DNA from: Trachipleistophora hominis
Lineage: Eukaryota > Microsporidia > Pleistophoridae
Length of the DNA: 17,426 nt
Direction of reading: 5' to 3'
Assembly (NCBI GenBank): GCA_000316135.1
Contig: JH993998.1
Coordinates: forward strand, 1-17,426
Within the stretch, counting starts at the first letter, position 1. The number at the start of each line of letters is the position of its first letter. Shown piece after piece: positions 1 through 8,052 of the stretch. The notes under the pieces are model-generated. The model had not been told where the DNA came from. It searched no databases and saw only the letters and a program-made list of their open reading frames with translations. The translations under genes were made by a program, and so were the position numbers.

Positions 1-713
1 ATATTGTCGATTCTAACACTCAAGATTTAACTAAGCCCATTGTAATCCGAGTTAATAACACTATCTGTGTGGTAGATTGTTGTGAACTGATAATGAATCT
101 CTCATTAATTTGCGGGGTAATTGCCATGGCAAAACTAAGATTACGAAAACACCCACAAGTTTATACAATATAGTCATAATTGACACGCGCATTTACATCG
201 AAGATAAATTCCTAATACAAGCAGGTGTTTATTCTATCAAACTCGAACATGTATCTACAGTAAAAGAATCTGCCGTATTATTTTATGAAATGCGATAATC
301 TGGTGTTGATATACTTTAAAGGGTGTTTAAGTTTTTACAAAATTAATATATTTGATTGTATTACTACACATGGTTCGTATTTAATAAGTAATGGGTTTTG
401 TATCCATTCTTTTTTGAAAATTTAGTTTAATTACCACCTACCTAATAACATATCATCTAACTAAAAAACCCTGCATCCATCCTTACCAGAAAATTCTGGA
501 AGAGTGAAACCGCCTCGAAAGACAGCACATTATTAACCTTATGCCCATATGTACCCTATTACGGATAAGAGCATACCAAGGCTAGATTCACTATTTCTTT
601 ATGTATGTGAAAATATAAAAGTTTTTACATTGCCAACTGATAATAAAGGTACGAAGATTTATGGATATTTTGTACTTAGTATTAATCCAAGAGTTATTAA
701 ATGGTTAGTATAA
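1..713 (+). pseudogene. Decayed plus-strand gene, 3' portion (frames broken several times)
   Basis: No long frame is open, but plus-strand segments with coding-like composition follow one another in different frames: 3-173 (stop TAG at 171), 86-298 (stop TAA at 296), 264-425 (stop TAG at 423), 424-about 508, 461-568, and 537-713 containing an ATG at 549 and a 54-residue open stretch. Each overlaps the next for a short distance, which is what a single gene with scattered indels looks like. The stretch around 470-560 is clearly richer in G+C (about 40%) than the AT-rich DNA that follows at 714. The segments contain ordinary soluble-protein text, for example a Cys-rich VVDCC near residue 25 and an LFLYVCENIKVF stretch near 600. 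No family was recognised. The 5' end lies outside the window. An alternative is that some segments are chance open frames; assembly indels could also mimic the breaks. Confidence 0.45.
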
Positions 714-1484
714 GACTTGTCTATCATAAAAGGTCAATCTTTATTTGATATATAACATCGTTTTAATATTTCGAACAACAAATGAGAATAAGAAAGTTTA
801 TGAAATACAAAATAATGTTTAAAAATAAAGTGTCTATGTAGTATGATTACAAACAAAATGAATATTTTACATTGTTATAAACGTAATTGAATGAAAGTAA
901 ATGATTATGAGATTAACAATAGAAACAGACAATAATATTTCATCAATAAAATAAAACGTTTCTTAATATAATCCATTCTTTAGATGTAACTTTCACATGC
1001 AGTCAGTATAATACGTGTATGAACATGTAAGAAGATCAAAGAAGTATATAAATGAGAAACATCGTTAAAAATAATATAAAGGCAATCACAGTCTGATTGA
1101 TCAATAAGAAGAAACAGTGTTATGTATTTGAATTCAAAATGACCAGTTGTATATTTTTATATAATTCTTATGTTCTAAAATTCGTACAACGATCTTTTGC
1201 CAACAACATTTAGAAAAAATATCATTTCTCATCATAAATTAATTTTTTGAACACAGTTGATAAACACTGTAAAACGAAAGTAACCAACACAGGTCCAATT
1301 TCAAAACTTAATCCTATCAAATACACATTAGCCCAACCACCGTTTCATAGTCTAAACGTGTAGTTAATCACAATAATTTAATAACCATCCGTGTTTAAAT
1401 GTAAGAGCACCAAAACACGTAATTAAGGTACTAGACGGGTAACAACAACCTTTATACGTAATTATTATAGATGATTGTTTTATT

Positions 1485-1640
1485 AATTGTTAGTAATGCC
1501 ATTACAATCCCTATTATTCTATTATTCCCTTTATTATACTTGTCCCCTATTATTCTATCTTTCCCATTATTGTCCCTGCCCTTATCATTTTCATTATTCT
1601 ACCATTTTCTTTATTCCATTATTTTCCTGTTCTATCCCTA
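1485..1640. repeat. Pyrimidine-rich low-complexity tract
   Basis: The plus strand is almost free of G over about 150 bases and is made of loosely repeated TTATTC / TATTCCC units. Open frames of 60-70 codons cross it in two frames, but their products are only L, I, F, S, P and Y, as expected of translated low-complexity DNA, so they are not called as genes. Confidence 0.6.
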
Positions 1641-1947
1641 TAAAAAGTATTTTCATCTATTCTAAAGAAACACATCAAGACCATAATCTAAAATAAATTA
1701 TTTCTTAATTCTCTCTATCAACCGTAGATCAATACACAAAGATAGTCTTAACTAACCAAACCATCCAAATAAAATGTAAATAAACAATATTTTATAAAAC
1801 AAACTTTTAGTCTCTAAAGAGAACACTCTCACGTCTTTCACCATCAGAGTGTCTTTATTTACTCTATCCGTACAATTTGTCATTATATAAATCTCCCTAT
1901 TATTATCTTCTCTTAACGTAATCCTCCACAATAATTCATTCCTACCA

Positions 1948-2030
1948 TTAAATTTCTGTTAAACTTCTATTAAATTTCTATTAATTTCTGTTAGGTTCTA
2001 TTAAATTTCTATTAATTTCTGTTAATTTCT
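1948..2030. repeat. Short tandem repeat, TTCTATTAAATTTC type
   Basis: Units built from TTCTATTAA and ATTTCTGTTA alternate. The block starting TTCTATTAAATTTC recurs at 1965 and 1996, a period of 31 bases, with partial units on either side. It sits about 200 bases before the SET-domain gene. No function is evident. Confidence 0.6.
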
Positions 2031-2229
2031 TATCAACATGCCCATTAGAACCACGGGTAATAAAAAAGTATAACATTACTAAAAATGGGATGTAAAACAA
2101 GAACAATGGATTGATAGCGCGTGTAGAACGGCAAAGCATTGCCTGTTAAGTGTGCGTGTTTCTGGTGCTGCACGTGTTTTAAAATAAAATTTTTGTTGGC
2201 AGGGGCATAGCGTAGCACTTACTGAGCAG

Positions 2230-4311
2230 ATGAACGGTCAAGAGAAAGAAGGAGAAGGTACAAGAAAGGAGTGTAGTAAGGAGACGAGTAATAATTATAG
2301 GGAGAGTAGTAAGGTGGAGTGTGATAGTTATAGGCAGAGTAACAAAACTATTAACAATTCTATCAATGTTAACGACAACTTTAACGACAACGTTAACGAC
2401 AGTGTTAATATCAAAAAGGCCCTTTTAAACGGCAGTAATTTTAAAACAACCACTAAGCACCAACAACCCTACAACCACTGGTACACCACCAAACACGAGA
2501 ACATAGAACAACAAAAAACAAATTGTAAAGAACAGCATCCACCAAACTTACAAACGAACGACTGGTCATCACCAACAAACGTTAAAGGACAGCATCCGCC
2601 AAAGAACCATAATAACGTTACATGGCAGGATAGCGATGATCATCTTAACACGTACAACAGTCCGTACGGGACAACGAAGTATTTAAGGAGTGGTGATGAG
2701 ATGAGCGTAGCAATGAGGAACAGCAGTTCGTTTGGTTGGTGGAGGAGTGAGGGGCAGTGTGCGTATCGATCACGTGAAGGAAGGAATGCGGTGAAAGGAT
2801 CATTTTTTGACCGGTGGAGGGGCATGGAGAATAAAAATAAGTGGAGGAGAAGGTACGATGGAGGAAGAGATTTTAGTGGGGGTGGTTATAGTAATGATTA
2901 TAGTGAAGGAAGAGATTATAATGATTATAATAGTAATGATTATAAGGATTATAATGGTGATAGTACGATGGGTTATGATGTTCCTTATAATAACAATACG
3001 TTCAACCGTAGTATGCAGGACATGCACTGTCACGTCTCCCCAAACGATGATAACCGCCACGTCTCCCCAAACGATGATAACCGCCACGTCTCCCCAAACG
3101 ATGATAATCGCCACGTCTCCCCAAATATACAACCACCCCGTAATAGAAAATCTCCCCACAATAAAAAAGCTCATAATAAGAAACAGCAAAACGTACAAGA
3201 ACGCGTTACTCCTCCACGTACAGTGCCCCGTAATAAAACAATCTCTCCCAATTCCAAACGAATTGATGAACGTAGTGCTGTTAAGGATGCACGTCCTTAT
3301 GAGCGTACGGTGTTAGGCACCGTCTTGGATGAGCAACGCATGAATGAGGACGTTAGTTTTGTTTTTGATGGTGAACGGAAAGAGTGCGATGGTATGGTGA
3401 AGGGGGCTGAGGAACAGTTTAATGAGTGTGAGATGGAAGGATGTGCTGTTGATGTTAATGATGGCATTGATGATAATGATAGTATTAATGGCATTGATGA
3501 CTGTATTAATGCTAAGAGCATAAACAACCTTAAGAGCATAAACAATGCTAAGGACATAAGTAACCTTAATAACATAAACAATGCTAAGGACTTAAACAGT
3601 GTTAAGGACTTAAACAGTGCTAAGAGCATAAATAACCTTAATAGCATAAACAATGCTAATCCTACCCCCACTAATACTAACCCTACAATTAATGACCAAG
3701 AAATGCTGTCTGATGATGATAAGCCCTACAGAAGAGAAAGAAAAGTAACGCCAAAACAACCACGCAGTAACAATCATAAACGCTCTAAAAGAGCGTTAAA
3801 GAACGCAAGAAAGACGCGCAGCCGCATAAAGAGCGTAATAAACAAGGACGTTCTCTTAACAACCGTTTCTTTAGAATGTGATTACACGTATTACTTCATC
3901 AACACCAGTAGAATACACGGCAACGGCCTGTTTGCCTCCAAGCCTATCCCCAAAGGCTCTATGATAATAGAGTACCAGGGCATAAAGATAGGCAATATGA
4001 TGGCAGATAAATTAGAGAACGAGTACCAGCAGAACAACATTAACTCGATATACCTGTTCAGGCTTGATAAGGACCTGATCATAGATGCAACTGTTTATGG
4101 AAATAAGGCACGTTTTATCAACCACAGCTGTGATCCTAATGCAGAGGCACGTGTTACTCTTCATGATAAGCAGCGTAAGCTGCTTATCTATGCTTTAAAG
4201 GATATACTGGTCAACCAGGAGATAACGATGTATTACAATTTTAGTGCTGAGGCTGGTGATGAAGAGCTTAGGTGTAACTGTGGGAGTAGTAGATGCAGGA
4301 AGGTTATGTGA
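2230..4311 (+). CDS. SET1: Set1-like SET-domain histone H3K4 methyltransferase
   Basis: 693 residues. The last ~140 residues form a SET plus post-SET domain close to the Set1/MLL (COMPASS) group: RIHGNGLF at 561-568, IIEYQG at 579-584, YLFRLDKD from 608, RFINHSCDPN at 628-637 (AdoMet-binding NHSC), EITMYYNF at 664-671 and a post-SET CxCx4C (C682, C684, C689) that with C634 would hold zinc. The family methylates histone H3 lysine 4 from S-adenosylmethionine at transcribed chromatin. A basic stretch around 500-545, rich in RSKR/KTRSR, is a probable nuclear localisation signal and may stand in for the n-SET region. Residues 1-490 are low-complexity, N/D-rich and carry two tandem repeats; no RRM is visible. 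The ATG at 2230 is the first after an in-frame TAA at 2185. Odd feature: the tyrosine of the family YDY motif that tunes product specificity is Met667, while the catalytic Tyr669 remains. Another H3K4/SET family member is possible; the SET call itself is firm. Confidence 0.9.
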   Translation: MNGQEKEGEGTRKECSKETSNNYRESSKVECDSYRQSNKTINNSINVNDNFNDNVNDSVNIKKALLNGSNFKTTTKHQQPYNHWYTTKHENIEQQKTNCKEQHPPNLQTNDWSSPTNVKGQHPPKNHNNVTWQDSDDHLNTYNSPYGTTKYLRSGDEMSVAMRNSSSFGWWRSEGQCAYRSREGRNAVKGSFFDRWRGMENKNKWRRRYDGGRDFSGGGYSNDYSEGRDYNDYNSNDYKDYNGDSTMGYDVPYNNNTFNRSMQDMHCHVSPNDDNRHVSPNDDNRHVSPNDDNRHVSPNIQPPRNRKSPHNKKAHNKKQQNVQERVTPPRTVPRNKTISPNSKRIDERSAVKDARPYERTVLGTVLDEQRMNEDVSFVFDGERKECDGMVKGAEEQFNECEMEGCAVDVNDGIDDNDSINGIDDCINAKSINNLKSINNAKDISNLNNINNAKDLNSVKDLNSAKSINNLNSINNANPTPTNTNPTINDQEMLSDDDKPYRRERKVTPKQPRSNNHKRSKRALKNARKTRSRIKSVINKDVLLTTVSLECDYTYYFINTSRIHGNGLFASKPIPKGSMIIEYQGIKIGNMMADKLENEYQQNNINSIYLFRLDKDLIIDATVYGNKARFINHSCDPNAEARVTLHDKQRKLLIYALKDILVNQEITMYYNFSAEAGDEELRCNCGSSRCRKVM
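3031..3126 (+). repeat. 27-bp tandem repeat coding HVSPNDDNR x 3.5
   Basis: Three near-identical 27-base units (3031-3057, 3058-3084, 3085-3111) and a partial fourth lie in frame inside the SET-domain gene and encode residues 268-299 as HVSPNDDNR repeats. The units differ by a single C/T change at the third copy, so the expansion is recent. The repeat keeps the frame because its length is a multiple of three. Confidence 0.95.
3517..3660 (+). repeat. 36-bp (2 x 18-bp) tandem repeat coding Asn-rich hexamers
   Basis: Four 36-base units, each made of two 18-base half-units, encode residues 430-477 of the SET-domain protein as eight hexamers of the type SINNLK / SINNAK / DLNSAK / SINNLN. The copies are more diverged than the 27-bp array. 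They form part of the Asn/Asp-rich, probably disordered N-terminal region. Confidence 0.9.
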
Positions 4312-4940
4312 CGGTAGGGTAGAATGTTGTTGTAGAATGTTGTTGTAAGGTAAGGTAAGTGTTATTATTGTAAGGTAAGTGTTATATCGTGTTAAGGTAG
4401 AATGTTATTGTGGGGTAGAATGTTGTTGTAAGGTAAGGTAAGTGTTATTGTTGTAAGGTAAGTGTTATATCGTGTTAAGGTAGAATGTTATTGTATGATA
4501 GATTGTAAGGTAAGGCATAATTACTATAACAATATTTTACTACACCATTCTACAATAACGTTATAGAAATAAAATGTTTTTTAGATTGTACTGTAAATCG
4601 TAATAATTAACAGGGGTTATCCTTAAAGAGAATGATTTCTTAACATTTGTAATAAGAACTAAAATGGTATTAAGGTTATAATGATAATCATTATAGTGAT
4701 AATATTATAGTAATAAGATTATAATGATAAGATTATAATGATTAGATAAATAGTAACAAGGTTATAATGATAAGATAGATAGTAATGATCACAGTACTAG
4801 TAATTCATAACAATAATCATAATAATAGTAATTCATAACAATAATCATACTAACACCATCTTATAATACGTTATAGTAATACCTTTTAACAGCATCTTAT
4901 AATCATATTAATAGGATCATAAAATAACTTTATTGATCAC
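4312..4940. other. Repeat-rich intergenic region between convergent genes
   Basis: About 630 bases between the stop codons of the SET-domain gene (+) and the J-like gene (-). It contains an 83-bp tandem repeat (4333-4498) and simple ATAAT-type sequence (about 4670-4860), including the duplicated block AGTAATTCATAACAATAATC at about 4798 and 4827. No coding frame was found. A reverse-strand AATAAA (plus-strand TTTATT at 4929-4934), six bases beyond the J-like stop codon, is a possible polyadenylation signal for that gene. Confidence 0.55.
4333..4498. repeat. 83-bp tandem repeat, two copies
   Basis: A unit starting TAGAATGTTGTTGTAAGG at 4333 recurs at 4416, and the inner landmark TAGAATGTTATTGT recurs at 4398 and 4481, both giving a period of 83. 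The unit is G/T-rich on the plus strand and contains internal GTAAGGTAAG and GTAAGTGTTAT sub-repeats. It directly follows the SET-domain stop codon. Confidence 0.85.
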
Positions 4941-5486
4941 CTAACGCACAAATACTCGTTTCAATCGCTTACAGAACCTGATCGTATACATCCTATCCAA
5001 ACTAAACACTTCAATATCACCTCTCCTCCTCAGCTTCTTCTCCTGCGCCTTATCAACCCCTTCATACCGCCTTCTATTAACCAAAAACCTGATCAAACAC
5101 ACCAGCAAATCACTCAACAGCGCAACAAACAGCACAAAAACAACCAAATTAACGTAAAAGAACGTCCTAGTCTCGGGACTAACCGGCACACTAAACTTGC
5201 TCCTCAACAGCGCATCATACTCCTGCTTGTGCCTGTTCAGAATGTTGTAGCCCTCCGTAATTATCTTCTCGGCAACGCCTTTCGGAATGTTGAGGTCGGG
5301 GAATGGCTTGCTCTCCTTCACTAGCTTGTAGAACTTGGAACGTATGATTTTTATGTCTGTGTTTTCTTTTACGTCGAACATTTCGTAGAATGTGCGGAAT
5401 TTTGTCTTTTTGTGTAGTGTTTGGATGGATTTGAGGATATTTGTGTTGTTGGAGAGTGAACGGATGGTTTGGAGAAAGGGGAACAT
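4941..5486 (-). CDS. Membrane protein with degenerate J-domain (FPD in place of HPD)
   Basis: 181 residues. Residues 32-94 read like a DnaJ J-domain: TFYEMFDVKENTDIKIIRSK matches helix I to II (xYYxxLGVxxxAsxxxIKxA), and the segment from EKIITEGYNILN to EYDALL fits helix III-IV (inxAYxvLsdpxxRxxYD). The invariant HPD loop is replaced by F62-P63-D64 in KPFPDLNIP, so Hsp70 stimulation is doubtful. A single hydrophobic helix follows at about 109-136, then a basic, Arg/Lys-rich tail to the C-terminus. This suggests an ER or other endomembrane anchor with the J-like domain on one side; the topology is inferred. The ATG at 5486 is preceded by a C-run and A5, supporting the start. A possible AATAAA lies just past the stop. 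It could be a J-like adaptor or a microsporidia-specific membrane protein with a chance J resemblance. Confidence 0.72.
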   Translation of the reverse strand: MFPFLQTIRSLSNNTNILKSIQTLHKKTKFRTFYEMFDVKENTDIKIIRSKFYKLVKESKPFPDLNIPKGVAEKIITEGYNILNRHKQEYDALLRSKFSVPVSPETRTFFYVNLVVFVLFVALLSDLLVCLIRFLVNRRRYEGVDKAQEKKLRRRGDIEVFSLDRMYTIRFCKRLKRVFVR

Positions 5487-5506
5487 TTTTTGGGGGTGGG
5501 GTTAAT
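5487..5506 (-). promoter_or_regulatory. C-run start-site motif of the J-like gene
   Basis: On the minus strand the bases before the ATG read CCCCACCCCCAAAAAA-ATG. The same C-run then A-run arrangement is found before three other starts in this window, which supports both the start codon and a shared transcription or initiation element with very short leaders. Confidence 0.6.
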
Positions 5507-5548
5507 TGTTGTTTAATTAGGGGGGTAAATGAAAATTTATGGTGAGTG

Positions 5549-5711
5549 TTATAATTATGGTGAGGATGAGGGATTTATAATGGAGATATAGAGATGGGAT
5601 GAGGGGGTTACAATTGTGGTGAGGATGAGGGATTTATAATGGAGATTTAGAGATGGGATGAGGGGGTTATAATTATGGTGGGGATGAGGGATTTATAATG
5701 GAGATTTAGAA
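5549..5711. repeat. 59-bp minisatellite, about 2.8 copies
   Basis: A purine-rich unit containing GGTGAGGATGAGGGATTTAT and GAGATGGGATGAGGGGG recurs at 5549, 5608 and 5667 (period 59) with only a few substitutions. It lies 60 bases upstream of the J-like gene start. The opposite strand is a strong CCCTCATCC-type pyrimidine tract, so copy number could influence expression of that gene; this is inference. Confidence 0.9.
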
Positions 5712-6312
5712 AGGGAATCATTTTATTTCATATTTTATAGTGGGTTTAATAATGGACTTGTTTTATACTTTATAATGGGTTAATAGTTGTAGGTTAATGA
5801 GAAGAAAATGCTGATAGACTTATAAATAAACTTTATTTTGAAAAAATATTGTTAAATCTTTCGTATGCTAATGAATGTTTATAAGGCGATTTAATAAGAA
5901 GATTGTCCTGGGTTATTAATTATAATTAAACGTATTGTTAGTGAAAAAAAGGAATATGGATTGTTAAAATGTATATGGTTTAATTGATGAACTTTTAATG
6001 AAAGAGTGTGATATATAGAATATACCAGTATAACTTGTATAAAAACACGATAAATTGTTGATTAGTACTAATTTATATTAACGTACCTTATCTTTTAATT
6101 AAAATATTTTTTTATTTTCATTATATGAACGTACCGCTATTATTAAATGGATCGTACTGTCATACGAAAGAGGTACATCACATAAGCATACAGCAATTTA
6201 TTTTAATATCCTGCGTACAGGAAAGGATTATTGTTTTGTTAAGCTTGCTCTGTTTTTTGATGAAAATTCGTTTATTTAATTCTTGTTATTTTGTTTAATT
6301 CTTTTTTTGTCT

Positions 6313-6465
6313 AACATTCTCTTCGACTAATTAATTTTATTACAAGTCTGTTTAATTATCTCCTTCATCACACTGCTTAACTAAACCTGCTCTTCTGGCC
6401 CGCTGGGACTAACCATGGCCACCAGCCTTTGGTTCATGGAACATTCTCTTCGACTAATTAATTTT
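6313..6465. repeat. 26-bp direct repeats flanking a GC-rich segment
   Basis: The 26-base block beginning AACATTCTCTTCGACTAATT is present at 6313-6338 and identically at 6440-6465. Between the copies lies a segment (about 6387-6438) that is far richer in G+C than its surroundings and can fold: GCTGG 6402-6406 with CCAGC 6422-6426, or AACCA 6411-6415 with TGGTT 6430-6434 plus inner GGC/GCC. No frame or known RNA was recognised in it. Confidence 0.8.
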
Positions 6466-6609
6466 CTCTGTTAATTCTTTGTTAAGTACGTTATTCCAAT
6501 TTCTCTGTTAATTCTTTGTTAAGTACGTTATTCCAATTTCTTTGTTAATTCTTTGTTAAGTACGTTATTTCAACTTCTTTGTTAATTCTTTGTTAAGTAC
6601 GTTATTTCA
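6463..6609. repeat. 37-bp tandem repeat, four copies
   Basis: Four consecutive 37-base units of the form TTTCTCTGTTAATTCTTTGT followed by TAAGTACGTTATTCCAA run head to tail with a handful of C/T changes. The array ends about 180 bases upstream of the 213-residue gene and partly overlaps the second 26-bp direct repeat. TTAGTACG-like GTACGTTA cores are regularly spaced, so it could act as a multimerised binding site, but nothing in the sequence proves it. Confidence 0.9.
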
Positions 6610-6778
6610 TCATCATATCTGCTATAACACCATAAATTAATACACTAAAACGTATTTTTACAAGGCATATAAGAATTAAATAAAGTAAATTACAACAATA
6701 TAATCATCTCAAATGTATTTCCTTCAACATCATCGTATTTTATAGCCAGTCCAACAGTTTTGGCACACGTCACCATCA

Positions 6779-6787
6779 CCCCCAAAA
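6779..6787 (+). promoter_or_regulatory. C-run start-site motif of the 213-residue gene
   Basis: CCCCCAAAA immediately precedes the ATG at 6788, the same arrangement as on the minus strand before the J-like gene and the prolyl-tRNA synthetase. It supports the chosen start and expression of an otherwise unrecognised gene. Confidence 0.6.
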
Positions 6788-7429
6788 ATGCCTGTCGAAA
6801 CAAATTTGGTATACCTCCTCGAATCAAGCAAATACTTTGATTTCGATTTTCTACCAGAAATATCAACGCTACTCAACCTACAATTAATAAAAGAAGGTAA
6901 TATATACACGCTCAGCTCACAAGTATTCGTAATAGATATTTACGATAACACAGTAACAGTTCTATTCGTAGATGAGAAATGGAATGAACGGTTCGCCTAT
7001 CTAAAGCAATACTTTGAATCCTGTCTCAGAAAAAGAGACTTTCTTCTATTTTTCGTATTGTTAAGACACTTTCTAAGACATGAGGATCCTGCCAAAACGT
7101 ATTTATTACACAATGAGTATGAATACGTACGAAGAGTGAACGCTATAACGTTATATCGTTCACGATGCGGTAAAAATATACTGTTTAAGCATGGATTGTA
7201 TTTCTGTGAGTGTGTGTTCTATTCATCTACACAAATAACATCGTTGGAACATGCTCTTGATGTGAATATTTTTGTACATGATGATATTGTTGTGCCTAGG
7301 AATGATTGTTTTGAGATTAAAGGCAATTCTTTCTTTTATAAGGGAGAACGTGACAAGAAAATGAGCTTTTTGCTCAAGAAAGGATTTATGGTTGAGGAGA
7401 TTTTTGATTTTTTTAATATTGAACGTTGA
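6788..7429 (+). CDS. Hypothetical protein, 213 residues, unrecognised
   Basis: The frame runs from an ATG directly behind a CCCCCAAAA motif to a TGA, and its composition (mixed charged and hydrophobic residues, rich in Phe, Leu and Tyr) is that of a folded soluble protein. No signal peptide, transmembrane helix or known domain motif is visible. The N-terminal half has alternating hydrophobic strands (for example VFVIDIYDNTVTVLFVDE, about residues 46-63) followed by an amphipathic helical stretch (FLLFFVLLRHFLRHE, about 85-99); the C-terminal half contains a Cys pair in FCECVF near 139-144. It stands alone between a divergent repeat-rich region and a decayed gene. Lineage-specific function is likely, and no activity can be assigned from sequence alone. 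That it is a genuine gene is fairly sure. Confidence 0.75.
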   Translation: MPVETNLVYLLESSKYFDFDFLPEISTLLNLQLIKEGNIYTLSSQVFVIDIYDNTVTVLFVDEKWNERFAYLKQYFESCLRKRDFLLFFVLLRHFLRHEDPAKTYLLHNEYEYVRRVNAITLYRSRCGKNILFKHGLYFCECVFYSSTQITSLEHALDVNIFVHDDIVVPRNDCFEIKGNSFFYKGERDKKMSFLLKKGFMVEEIFDFFNIER

Positions 7430-8052
7430 AGAAGTACTGAATGAGATGGTTTGTAAATGAAATGTTATTAAAGGTATCTTTCTTATTTAGATGTTAAATA
7501 GTAATGATAGTGAGACTTTTAGTTAAATGTTACTGTTGGTTAGGATGTACTGTTGCCTGATAGGAGGGAATATGTTAAATTAAACAGTTTTTTAATTTGG
7601 ATATATATAATGTAAAATACTTTAAATGAGATCCACTTGAACAATCTGGATGGTTATTTAATCTGTATATAACGTTAATTTTTTAAATTAATTGTTTTTA
7701 TATTTTTTGTTTTCGGATGGATTCATTTAATGTTGACAGAAGGAGGTAATAACTTTAATTAATCTCTACAATTTTAACATTTTTAATCAATTTTATAACT
7801 ATAGGTGCCGTAAACTTCTTCTCTATTTATGATCAACATGAAGATAAAAATAATCATTGTTTTAAGCACTATGATACGAATTTTATATACACTAAGATGC
7901 ATATTTTGATTAAAGCCTGTAATATAATCAAACATTCTTTTATAAACGGAACAGCGTAGCTAATAAATAAATAAAGACGCTTTTGGAAAAAATAGTGAAA
8001 ATATAATGCCATGGGACAGCCATGACAGTTATCACGATTCCCGCCAAAAAGC
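7430..8052. other. AT-rich intergenic region, no gene seen
   Basis: About 620 bases between the 213-residue gene and the decayed gene at 8053. A 61-codon minus-strand frame at 7869-8054 exists but lacks support and overlaps the presumed promoter of the decayed plus-strand gene. The segment TTTTATAAACGGAA at 7938-7951 is repeated at 10667-10680 (see findings). Confidence 0.5.

Larger units (their letters stand above)
714..2229. other. AT-rich gene-free region upstream of the SET-domain gene
   Basis: About 1.5 kb with no supportable gene. It is very AT-rich with frequent stops in all frames. It contains a G-poor pyrimidine-rich patch (about 1485-1640) and a short tandem repeat (about 1948-2030), listed separately. 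The last 110 bases before the SET gene are richer in G+C and hold a short hairpin (GGCAA at 2130-2134 pairing with TTGCC at 2139-2143, loop AGCA), a CACGTG palindrome at 2171-2176 and an A/T-rich TTTTAAAATAAAATTTTT element at 2177-2194, a possible core promoter. Confidence 0.5.
5507..6778. other. Divergent intergenic region with two minisatellites and a GC-rich island
   Basis: About 1.3 kb between the divergent J-like (-) and 213-residue (+) genes. It holds a 59-bp repeat (5549-5711), a pair of 26-bp direct repeats around a GC-rich island (6313-6465) and a 37-bp x 4 array (6463-6609). The remaining sequence, 5720-6310 and 6610-6778, is plain AT-rich DNA with no supported frame. Promoters for both genes must lie at its two ends. 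Confidence 0.55.

Noticed and set aside
1471..1696. Two overlapping plus-strand frames of 64-69 codons rich in L, I, F, S and Y
   Set aside because: They come from a G-poor pyrimidine-rich low-complexity tract, which lacks stops in two frames for composition reasons. No start motif.
2640..3671. Several antisense and frame-shifted open frames of 60-170 codons inside the SET-domain gene
   Set aside because: They follow the internal DNA repeats (27 bp and 18/36 bp lengths are multiples of three, so all frames stay open) and give repetitive, biased products. The plus-strand SET frame explains the region.
6387..6438. A tRNA or tRNA remnant in the GC-rich island
   Set aside because: The hairpins do not form a cloverleaf, and no B box (GGTTCRANTCC) is present.
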